A stretch of 14,488 nucleotides of DNA from contig JAQUTB010000010.1 of NCBI GenBank assembly GCA_028709985.1, positions 1-14,488 of the forward strand. The letters run 5' to 3'. The stretch is from Dethiosulfovibrio sp. (GTDB lineage Bacteria; Synergistota; Synergistia; Synergistales; Dethiosulfovibrionaceae). The notes beneath the pieces were generated by a model, which did no database searches, was not told the DNA's origin, and saw nothing but the letters and a program-made list of their open reading frames with translations. This document shows, piece by piece, positions 8,093-14,113 of this stretch (position 1 is the first letter of the stretch; each line of letters starts with the position of its first letter). The translations under genes and the position numbers were made by a program.

Positions 8093-8115
8093 TCGATTCG
8101 CACAGGATAGACGTT

Positions 8116-8153
8116 AAAACGCAGGGCCGACCATGTAGTCGGCCCTGCGTTTT
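8116..8153. terminator. Bidirectional intrinsic terminator
   Basis: Perfect 16-bp arms (8116-8131 and 8138-8153; core CGCAGGGCCGAC) surround a 6-nt loop. AAAA and TTTT at the outer ends act as the U-tract on either strand. It sits between the convergent dppF and amidohydrolase genes. The amidohydrolase stop codon (8152-8154) overlaps its edge. Confidence 0.9.
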
Positions 8154-9321
8154 ACTGTGCTTGATAAACCACTTTTCCGTCTATGATCGTGGTTTTGACC
8201 TCGGTCCTGGTGTCGAAGGGATCCCCGTTCCAGAGCACCAGATCTCCGTCCTTTCCAGGCTCTATCGATCCCAGCCTGTCCTCCAGTCCCAGGTGCTCTG
8301 CCGCCGACAGGGTGATGGCCCTTAAAGCCTGATCCCTGGTCAGCCCCGCCTTGTGGGCCATGGTGGCACAGGTCATCAGGGAGTGGACCGGCGTCACTGG
8401 GTGGTCGGTTATGATGCAAAAGTGTATCCCCTTATCGGCAAAAACCTTCAGAGTTTCCCACGTCATGTGTCGAAGCTCTATCTTGGGACGGCAGCCGAAG
8501 GTCGGTCCCACCGCCGCCATGGCCTTCTTTTCTGCGAGGTAGTCAGCTATAAGGTGTCCCTCGGTGCAGTGCTCCATTGTCAGTTTTATGCCGAACTCCT
8601 CCGCGACCCTTATGGCTGTGGCTATGTCGTCGGCCCTGTGGCAGTGGACCCTCAGTGGCATGGTTCCGTCTATAACCGGGATAAGAGCCTCCATATCCAG
8701 CTTTATCTCGAAGGGGTCTTTCTCGTCGTCCTTTTTGTTCTTGTTGTGGTCTTTCTGTTTTTTGTAGTTGACCGCTTCCTGAAGGGTCGCCCTCATGCAG
8801 GCGGCGTTGCCCATCCTGGTTGTGGGCATCTGGTGTTTCTCCTTGTAGACCCCTATGGGGTTTTCGCCTAGGGCCGCCTTCATCCCTGATGGGGCCATCA
8901 CCGCCATCTGGTCCACCACCAGGCCGAAGGTCTTTATGACCGCTCCCTGTCCTCCTATGACGTTGCCGCTTCCAGGCAGGACCTGTACCGTTGTGACCCC
9001 TCCCTTTCTGGCCTCCTCAAAAGCTTCGTCTAAGGGGTATATGGAGTCGAGTATCCTGAGCTGAGGGGTTGAGGGGTTTGTCATGTCGTTTTCGTCGGTC
9101 ATGGTATAGGGCATACCCTCGGGGCAGGCCCCTATGTGGGTGTGGGCGTCTATGAGCCCTGGCGTGATGGTGCAGCCCTTACCGTCTATCACCGTAGCGT
9201 TGGATGGGATATCCATCTCTTTGCCTATCGCGACGATCTTGCCCTCGTCTATCAAAACCGCTCCGTCCTCTATCTCTCCGGAGGATACTGTGTATATAGT
9301 TGCTCCTGTTATGACTATCAT
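8152..9321 (-). CDS. Metal-dependent amidohydrolase (imidazolonepropionase-like)
   Basis: This 389-residue cytoplasmic enzyme of the amidohydrolase superfamily has a TIM barrel flanked by small beta domains. The metal ligands visible are His60 and His62 (DAHTHIG), His226 (LRVHCH), His251 (MEHCTEGH) and Asp306 (ITDHPV), the usual order for the superfamily. The C-terminal GSIEPGKDGDLVLWNGDPF is the typical return to the beta domain. A lysine- and aspartate-rich insert (about 187-203) occurs in many relatives. Substrate is not predictable; related proteins include dipeptidases and imidazolonepropionases. The peptide-import neighbourhood makes a dipeptidase-like role plausible but unproven. ATG 9321 follows a GGGGCGG ribosome site. 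Its promoter must lie in the 174-bp gap shared with the divergent MATE gene. Confidence 0.88.
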   Translation of the reverse strand: MIVITGATIYTVSSGEIEDGAVLIDEGKIVAIGKEMDIPSNATVIDGKGCTITPGLIDAHTHIGACPEGMPYTMTDENDMTNPSTPQLRILDSIYPLDEAFEEARKGGVTTVQVLPGSGNVIGGQGAVIKTFGLVVDQMAVMAPSGMKAALGENPIGVYKEKHQMPTTRMGNAACMRATLQEAVNYKKQKDHNKNKKDDEKDPFEIKLDMEALIPVIDGTMPLRVHCHRADDIATAIRVAEEFGIKLTMEHCTEGHLIADYLAEKKAMAAVGPTFGCRPKIELRHMTWETLKVFADKGIHFCIITDHPVTPVHSLMTCATMAHKAGLTRDQALRAITLSAAEHLGLEDRLGSIEPGKDGDLVLWNGDPFDTRTEVKTTIIDGKVVYQAQ

Positions 9322-9351
9322 GCTGTTACCGCCCCTTTCCTTTTTTCTCTA

Positions 9352-9381
9352 TTGACCTTCACCCTGGGTAAGGTCGATAAT
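9352..9381 (+). promoter_or_regulatory. Candidate promoter of the MATE gene
   Basis: TTGACC (9352-9357) and GATAAT (9376-9381) are 18 bp apart, each matching consensus at 5 of 6 positions. This would give a leader of about 108 nt before the ATG at 9496, including the palindrome at 9427-9440. Confidence 0.45.
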
Positions 9382-9426
9382 GAACCGATCTTTTTCTGTA
9401 TCCGTATATTGTAGTCTGCCTGAGGT

Positions 9427-9440
9427 AAAATAGCTATTTT
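9427..9440. promoter_or_regulatory. Perfect 14-bp palindrome upstream of the MATE gene
   Basis: AAAATAGCTATTTT is self-complementary without a spacer. It lies about 45 bp downstream of the candidate -10 box and 55 bp upstream of the MATE start. It could be an operator for a small dimeric repressor of the exporter, but AT-rich palindromes of this size can occur by chance. Confidence 0.3.
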
Positions 9441-9495
9441 TAGGTGTTTATCGTACAATGGCCGGATAGATTTATGATCACGGAGGTTTTGTTTT

Positions 9496-10860
9496 ATGAC
9501 GTCAAAAGAGCGTTCCGAGAGGATGGGATACGAGCCCATAGGTCGTCTCCTGATCCAGTTTTCCCTTCCTGCCATAGTCGGAATGGTGGCCAGTGCATTG
9601 TACAACATAGTTGACCGTATGTTTATAGGTCACGCGGTCGGACCTAACGGGATCGCGGCCATAACGGTGGCTTTCCCGTTTTTTCTCCTGATAATCTCAA
9701 CCGGTATACTCATTGGGGTCGGGGCGTCCTCTCAGATCTCCCGTAACCTCGGTGAGGGAAGGCAGGAAAGGGCCCAGATGGTTATGGGAAACGGCTTTCT
9801 CGCGATGATGGTCTCCTCTACCTTGGTTATGGTGATCGGCTTTGTGTTCATGGAGGACCTCATGAGGATGTGCGGAGCCAGTCCTCTCATAATGCCGATG
9901 ACCAGGGATTATATGTCCATAATCCTATGGGGGGTCCCGTTCCAGCTAGTTGGGTTTTGCTGTAACTACTTTATCAGGGCTGAGGGGCATCCCCGTTACG
10001 CCATGGGAACCCTTATTCTGGGCGCTCTGGCCAACATAGTCCTGGACTGGTTGTTCATCGTAAAGATAGGGATGGGGGTCAAAGGGGCGGCTCTTGGCAC
10101 GGTTATGGCCCAGTTTCTGGCGGCCTGTTGGGTGCTGGCCTTCTACGTCAAGGGCTTTGGCGAGCTTCGATTTGTCCGATCGGCCTTTCGTCCTGATCTC
10201 CCCATACTGAGGGAGATGGCTGCTGTGGGGTTCTCCCCCTTCATGATGGAGATGTTCTTCGTAGTTGTGATGATCATCTTCAACCGCACCCTGAGCCGCC
10301 TGGGCGGCGAGATGGCCATCTCAGCCATGGGCATATTTTTCAGCCTCGACAGCATACTGTTTATGCCTGCCATAGGGATAGGGGAGGGAGCCCAGCCCCT
10401 TATAGGCTACAACTACGGGGCGGGCAATTTCGACAGGGTCAGAAAGACCGTGTACATGGCTATGGCCGCGTCTGTGACTTTCTTCGTCTGCTCCCTGGTG
10501 GTGGCCCAGACCTTTCCCAGACAGCTCACGATGCTCTTCAACAGCGAGAGCCAGGAGTTGATATCGATGACCGTAAGGGCCATGAGGATCGGCTATTTGG
10601 GCATCCCTCTGGCCGGTGTCGCCATAATATCGGGGTTTGTGTTCCAGGCCCTGGGAAAGGCGAAACAGAGCATAATACTGAACCTTTGCCGACAGGTCAT
10701 ATTTCTGCTCCCGCCCCTTTTGCTGCTTCCCCCCGTTTTCGGTATAGACGGGGTGTGGGCCTCTTTCCCCATAGTGGACGTCGGTGGAGGGGTCCTAGGT
10801 TGGTTTATGGTTAGGGCGGAGATGAGAAGATGGTCCTCTCCCCTGTTTGACCCAAAATAG
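9496..10860 (+). CDS. MATE family efflux transporter (MepA-like)
   Basis: This 454-residue inner-membrane antiporter has about 12 hydrophobic helices in two homologous MatE halves. The first half contains LLIQFSLPAIVGMVASALYN-type sequence with the DRMFIGH motif. The second half has GEGAQPLIGYNYGAGN, typical of the MepA/DinF-like branch. Members export cationic drugs or other organic compounds using a sodium or proton gradient; the natural substrate here is unknown. ATG 9496 is 9 nt after GGAGGT. It is a single-gene unit ended by a strong terminator at 10864. Confidence 0.93.
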   Translation: MTSKERSERMGYEPIGRLLIQFSLPAIVGMVASALYNIVDRMFIGHAVGPNGIAAITVAFPFFLLIISTGILIGVGASSQISRNLGEGRQERAQMVMGNGFLAMMVSSTLVMVIGFVFMEDLMRMCGASPLIMPMTRDYMSIILWGVPFQLVGFCCNYFIRAEGHPRYAMGTLILGALANIVLDWLFIVKIGMGVKGAALGTVMAQFLAACWVLAFYVKGFGELRFVRSAFRPDLPILREMAAVGFSPFMMEMFFVVVMIIFNRTLSRLGGEMAISAMGIFFSLDSILFMPAIGIGEGAQPLIGYNYGAGNFDRVRKTVYMAMAASVTFFVCSLVVAQTFPRQLTMLFNSESQELISMTVRAMRIGYLGIPLAGVAIISGFVFQALGKAKQSIILNLCRQVIFLLPPLLLLPPVFGIDGVWASFPIVDVGGGVLGWFMVRAEMRRWSSPLFDPK

Positions 10861-10863
10861 ATC

Positions 10864-10900
10864 AAAAATGGCCCTCGCCTCATTGGCGGGGGCCATTTTT
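10864..10900 (+). terminator. Intrinsic terminator after the MATE gene
   Basis: Arms 10864-10879 and 10885-10900 form a 16-bp stem with one T-G wobble and a 5-nt loop. The stem ends in a run of five T on the plus strand. The flanks AAAAA and TTTTT could also work on the other strand. Confidence 0.88.
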
Positions 10901-11039
10901 ATAAAAAATATAGAATACTAAAATTGTATATTTGAAATTGATAAGTGCTTTTGCTCCGTAATCTTGATATTATTGATGTGCAGAGGTGTACTCCTGGAGA
11001 TATTTCAGGACGATTCGTTTCATGAAGGGGGAATGCCAT
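10901..11039 (+). promoter_or_regulatory. AT-rich upstream region of the DUF362 operon
   Basis: This is a gap of 139 bp with a very AT-rich first half. TATTAT and similar -10-like boxes occur around 10968-10973, but no convincing paired -35 could be fixed. The start of the next gene is set by AAGGGGGA at 11025-11032, 7 nt before GTG 11040. Confidence 0.3.
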
Positions 11040-12104
11040 GTGGCATCGAGCGTCTTTTTTTGCGGCGTAAGGTCTAAGACCGCGGAGGACAACAAGGGAA
11101 GCAAAATAGTCCGTCTACTGGAGGCGGCGGGGGGCAAGTCGATCAGAAAAGGGGATCTGACGGCGATAAAGCTCCATTTCGGCGAGAGGGGATGCGATTC
11201 CTTCATAAGGCCCATATTCGTCAGAAAAGCGGTGGATTGGGTAAAAAAGCAGGGTGGAAAGCCCTTTTTGACCGACACCGGAACTCTGTACACCGGATGG
11301 AGGAAAAACTCGGTGGATCACCTGGTCACGGCACTGGAGCACGGTTTTGGGTACGAGGTGACAGGGGCCCCTATCGTCATAGCCGACGGCCTCAAGGGAG
11401 AGAACTTCGTCGATGTCCCGATAAAGGGTCAGCTTATGTCGTCGGTAAAGATCGCCTCCGACGTGGTGGCCTCGGACGGTATGGTCGTCCTGTCTCACTT
11501 TAAGGGACACGTCATGGCCGGTTTCGGTGGTGCGATCAAGAACCTGGCCATGGGCTGTGCGCCGGCCCAGGGCAAAAAAGAACAGCACTCAGCCAGGATG
11601 TCGGTTAACCTGGAGAAGTGTATCGGATGTGGTCGGTGTTACAGAAACTGTCCGACTAAAGCGGTATCCATGGACGACCACAAGGCGTCCATCGACGAGG
11701 ACAGGTGTATAGGGTGTGGCGAGTGCCTCACAGTGTGCCCTGCCTCGGCCATATCCCTCGACTGGAGGACCGACCTCTCCCAGTTTCAGAGGAGGATGGC
11801 CGAATACGCTCTCGGCGCGGTCTCCAGGAGGAAGAGGCCGGTACTGTATCTTAACTTTATCGTAGACGTCACTCCTCAGTGCGACTGTGTCCCGTGGAGC
11901 GACGATAGGGTGGTGGGCGACGTGGGGTTTGTCTCCTCGACCGACCCAGTCGCCTTGGACAAGGCCTGTCTGGATCTCGTCAACGAACGAGCTGGCAAGG
12001 ACCTTTTCTCCGAGCTCTACCCGAAAATAGACCACATGGAGCAGCTTCGCTACGCCCAGGAACTCGGTCTTGGGTCGTTGGACTATTCTCTGGTGGAGGT
12101 GTAG
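11040..12104 (+). CDS. DUF362 domain protein with two [4Fe-4S] ferredoxin motifs
   Basis: This is a 354-residue iron-sulfur protein. An N-terminal DUF362 region includes the hallmark SHFKGHVMAGFGGAIKN (about 152-168). A 2x[4Fe-4S] ferredoxin segment follows: CIGCGRCYRNCP (Cys194, 197, 200, 204) and CIGCGECLTVCP (Cys223, 226, 229, 233). The C-terminus returns to DUF362 with FVSSTDPVALDKACLDLVN. The family is widespread in anaerobes and its reaction is unknown; an electron-transfer role is inferred from the clusters. I chose GTG 11040 because of its ribosome site. The longer in-frame start at 10986 has no ribosome site and adds 18 residues unlike the family. It is first in a three-gene operon; the next start follows its stop by 2 bp. 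Confidence 0.88.
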   Translation: MASSVFFCGVRSKTAEDNKGSKIVRLLEAAGGKSIRKGDLTAIKLHFGERGCDSFIRPIFVRKAVDWVKKQGGKPFLTDTGTLYTGWRKNSVDHLVTALEHGFGYEVTGAPIVIADGLKGENFVDVPIKGQLMSSVKIASDVVASDGMVVLSHFKGHVMAGFGGAIKNLAMGCAPAQGKKEQHSARMSVNLEKCIGCGRCYRNCPTKAVSMDDHKASIDEDRCIGCGECLTVCPASAISLDWRTDLSQFQRRMAEYALGAVSRRKRPVLYLNFIVDVTPQCDCVPWSDDRVVGDVGFVSSTDPVALDKACLDLVNERAGKDLFSELYPKIDHMEQLRYAQELGLGSLDYSLVEV

Positions 12105-12106
12105 CT

Positions 12107-12586
12107 ATGAGGGCTTTTTCCTTTACTTTGACCCTGGCGTTGTGGGCATACATAATCGCGGTCGTATCCGCCAGGTACGTGACGCCTTTTGTGGAGGGGA
12201 TCAGAGAGTCCCTCTCCTCCGGCGAGATTGTGAACGATATCGCAGGTGGAGACACGGGTAACAGGGCCTTAAAGATCGTGGTGGACCTAGTGTTGTTTAT
12301 GGCCCAGGCTTATTTTCTCACTGGATGGTCCGCCTATACCGTGTTGAAGGTGAGGACCATGACCCACCTGCCGGACGTCTCCAGCCCTGTGATCTTCTAT
12401 GTCATAGGGATCGGGGTCTGTCAGTGGGCTTTAGGATACATAGCACTGAGGGAGAGGTTTCAGGGGTTTCTGTCGATTCTCCACAGCGTGGTCGCCATGG
12501 GGGCCTGCGTCACGTTTGCCTTCAAGCCACAGCATATACCTGTCCTCTACGGATGGATGGTCAACCTTATGGGAGGTCTTAAATAA
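12107..12586 (+). CDS. Small membrane protein of unknown function
   Basis: This 159-residue protein has four likely membrane helices, at about 4-21, 57-80, 93-113 and 120-138. Between helices 1 and 2 is a polar loop (22-56). I do not recognise a family. The ATG lies 2 bp after the DUF362 stop, with GGAGGT inside the upstream gene. Its own stop overlaps the ogt start (TAATG), so all three genes are probably translated together. A membrane partner of the iron-sulfur protein is a possible role but only a guess from position. Confidence 0.8.
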   Translation: MRAFSFTLTLALWAYIIAVVSARYVTPFVEGIRESLSSGEIVNDIAGGDTGNRALKIVVDLVLFMAQAYFLTGWSAYTVLKVRTMTHLPDVSSPVIFYVIGIGVCQWALGYIALRERFQGFLSILHSVVAMGACVTFAFKPQHIPVLYGWMVNLMGGLK

Positions 12587-13080
12587 TGCTTCTTTACGAT
12601 CACGTTTGCACCGATTGGGGTGGTGCATTGGTGGCGATGGACGAAAAAGGGGTAAAGCTGGTCAAGCTATACGAGGGGACCAAGGCTCCTGTCCCCATAT
12701 TCAACGTATGGAGGAAGTCTCCCTCTGACCTGAAGGAGGCCACGGATCAGTTGAAGGCCTATTTCGCTGGAGAACTCAGGGTATTTGACCTTCCTCTCTC
12801 GTTGGATGGTACCCCATTTCAGATCCAGGTGTGGAACGCGCTACAGACGATCCCCTACGGGGAGACCAGGTCTTATATGGAAATGGCCCTCTCCATGGGC
12901 AACGACAAGGCCTGTCGCGCTGTTGGTGGGGCAAACGGTCGAAACCCCATTCCGGTGATAATCCCCTGTCACAGGGTCGTAGGGTCCAACGGTTCTCTGG
13001 GGGGCTACTCCTGCGGTTTGGGCCTCAAGAGGCGGCTTCTTGCCATAGAGGGCGTCTCGCTGGATTCATTCGGAAGGTAG
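12586..13080 (+). CDS. ogt: Methylated-DNA--[protein]-cysteine S-methyltransferase
   Basis: This suicide repair protein of 164 residues transfers the methyl group from O6-methylguanine in DNA to its own cysteine. The acceptor is Cys128 in the signature IPCHRVV. The DNA-binding helix is represented by RAVGGANGRNP (111-121), with the arginine that flips the base, and the GGYSCGLGLKRRLLAIEG tail completes the active-site domain. The N-terminal domain is short and weakly conserved, as usual. Length matches Ogt/MGMT proteins. It is translationally coupled to the membrane-protein gene (TAATG). Confidence 0.94.
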   Translation: MLLYDHVCTDWGGALVAMDEKGVKLVKLYEGTKAPVPIFNVWRKSPSDLKEATDQLKAYFAGELRVFDLPLSLDGTPFQIQVWNALQTIPYGETRSYMEMALSMGNDKACRAVGGANGRNPIPVIIPCHRVVGSNGSLGGYSCGLGLKRRLLAIEGVSLDSFGR

Positions 13081-13196
13081 CTAGCTAGGTAGCTATGATC
13101 TAAAGGGGACCTTCTAAAAACGCTAGTCCTCGGAGAGATCGTTCCGGCGTAGCCCGTTCGAGCCCGTATTTTCGACATGCCGTCGTGTAGTAGAAT

Positions 13197-13217
13197 GGGG
13201 CGACAGGACGTCGCCCC
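13197..13217. repeat. Hairpin A with AGGAC loop
   Basis: GGGGCGAC pairs with GTCGCCCC over 8 bp around the loop AGGAC (13205-13209). It shares the loop and its closing CA...CG context with hairpin B, while the stem differs. Confidence 0.75.
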
Positions 13218-13224
13218 AAGCCGA

Positions 13225-13245
13225 GGGGGCACAGGACGTGCCCTC
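13225..13245. repeat. Hairpin B with AGGAC loop
   Basis: GGGGGCAC pairs with GTGCCCTC over 8 bp with one G-T wobble, around the loop AGGAC (13233-13237). It is extended by GCC/GGC (13220-13222 with 13249-13251) across a small internal loop. Confidence 0.7.
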
Positions 13246-13359
13246 CGAGGCGGTTCGTACGGAACAGGCAGGTCGAAAATACGCCTGGGCGAGACAGGGC
13301 TAAGACGGAACGGTCTCTCCGAGGGGGCTCAAAGGCGAGTTTTTTAAGCGGTCCTAAAG

Positions 13360-13393
13360 TAATCGCTCCCTGGATTGGACCAGGGAGCGATTA
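13360..13393 (-). terminator. Intrinsic terminator after the ccdA-like gene
   Basis: Perfect 14-bp arms (13360-13373 and 13380-13393, core CGCTCCCTGG) surround a 6-nt loop and touch the ccdA stop codon. The downstream T-run on the minus strand is poor (ACTTTAGG), but the stem is strong. Confidence 0.75.
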
Positions 13394-14092
13394 TCACGCC
13401 AAGTACAGGAAGTAGCATCCCGCTATCACAACCAGCCAGCCGCATAGCTGGCTTACGATGAAAGCCCCTTTGCCCTTCTCCGACCAGCTCATGTATCGGT
13501 CCAGGACGTCCGCAAAGGTCCCAGCTGCCAGTATAACCGAGCAGTAGCCCAGTCCGTAAAGTGCGACCATGGATATCCCCCTCATCACGCTGGCGGTCGC
13601 GGCCTTCATGGCTATCACCAACATCGGGGCCATATAGGCGAAGGTGCAGGGCCCGAGGGCCATACCGGAGAGGGCCCCTAACGCTAGGGCTCCCTTTAGC
13701 CCCTTTCTGTTCCCTGCCTCTATGGACCCAGAGACGAACCAAGGTATGGTTATTACGTCCAGAAGATGAAGGCCAAAAACGATCAACACCGCCGCGACCA
13801 AGTAGTTCATGGCAGAGCTGAGGCTCTCCATCAGGGCGCCGGCGGAGGCTATCACAACGCCCACCAGGGCGATGTTAACGAATATGCCCATTGAGAAAGC
13901 CCCGGATATGGCCAGGGCGTTTTTGGTTCCCTTTCCACCTTGACCCTGTATGTAACCTATTACCAAGGGGATACTCACCAGGCTACAGGGACTCAAGAGG
14001 ACGCTGAACACCCCCCACACGAAGGCCCCGATGAGCGCCCCAGGGCCCATCCCAGACAGGCTTGACTGGACTGAGCCTATTATCTCTCCCAT
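13394..14092 (-). CDS. ccdA: CcdA/DsbD-type transmembrane thiol-disulfide electron carrier
   Basis: This 232-residue inner-membrane protein has about six helices. Known family members carry reducing equivalents from cytoplasmic thioredoxin to thioredoxin-like proteins outside the membrane. The two redox cysteines are Cys36 in LLSPCSLVSIP and Cys149 in GPCTFAYMAP, the classical positions in CcdA. Additional cysteines occur at 184, 217 and 226. ATG 14092 follows AGGAGG by about 8 nt. The gene begins 21 bp after the stop of the thioredoxin-like selenoprotein gene, so the two form an operon, and that protein is its likely partner. A specific role in cytochrome c maturation is not supported, because no cytochrome genes are seen here. 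Confidence 0.88.
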   Translation of the reverse strand: MGEIIGSVQSSLSGMGPGALIGAFVWGVFSVLLSPCSLVSIPLVIGYIQGQGGKGTKNALAISGAFSMGIFVNIALVGVVIASAGALMESLSSAMNYLVAAVLIVFGLHLLDVITIPWFVSGSIEAGNRKGLKGALALGALSGMALGPCTFAYMAPMLVIAMKAATASVMRGISMVALYGLGYCSVILAAGTFADVLDRYMSWSEKGKGAFIVSQLCGWLVVIAGCYFLYLA

Positions 14093-14113
14093 GTCGGATA
14101 CCTCCTAGCTGGC

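Larger units (their letters stand above)
13128..13324. ncRNA. Nested inverted-repeat element: candidate structured RNA or palindromic repeat
   Basis: Outer arms 13128-13146 and 13306-13324 pair over 19 bp with one G-T wobble. After a 3x3 internal loop, TAGCCC (13150-13155) pairs with GGGCTA (13297-13302). After a 6x6 loop, GCCC (13162-13165) pairs with GGGC (13287-13290). After a 4-nt bulge, GTATTTTCGAC (13166-13176) pairs with 13272-13282. The inner part holds two hairpins with identical AGGAC loops, 13197-13217 and 13225-13245. A small third hairpin lies at 13253-13265. A T-run at 13340-13345 suggests plus-strand transcription, but no clear promoter is visible; TATGAT at 13094-13099 lacks a -35. 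No protein frame fits. It could be a non-coding RNA or a dispersed palindromic repeat. Confidence 0.55.

Noticed and set aside
10986..11039. Longer start of the DUF362 gene at GTG 10986
   Set aside because: No ribosome site precedes it; AAGGGGGA directly before GTG 11040 decides the start.
13197..13245. CRISPR repeats
   Set aside because: There are only two units, with palindromic variable stems and a constant loop, no spacers of regular length and no cas genes.
13128..13324. Insertion sequence or MITE with terminal inverted repeats
   Set aside because: The inverted arms are long, but no transposase or clear flanking target duplication is seen, and the inner blocks remain paired in register, which favours an RNA-like fold. 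A dispersed palindromic repeat is still possible.
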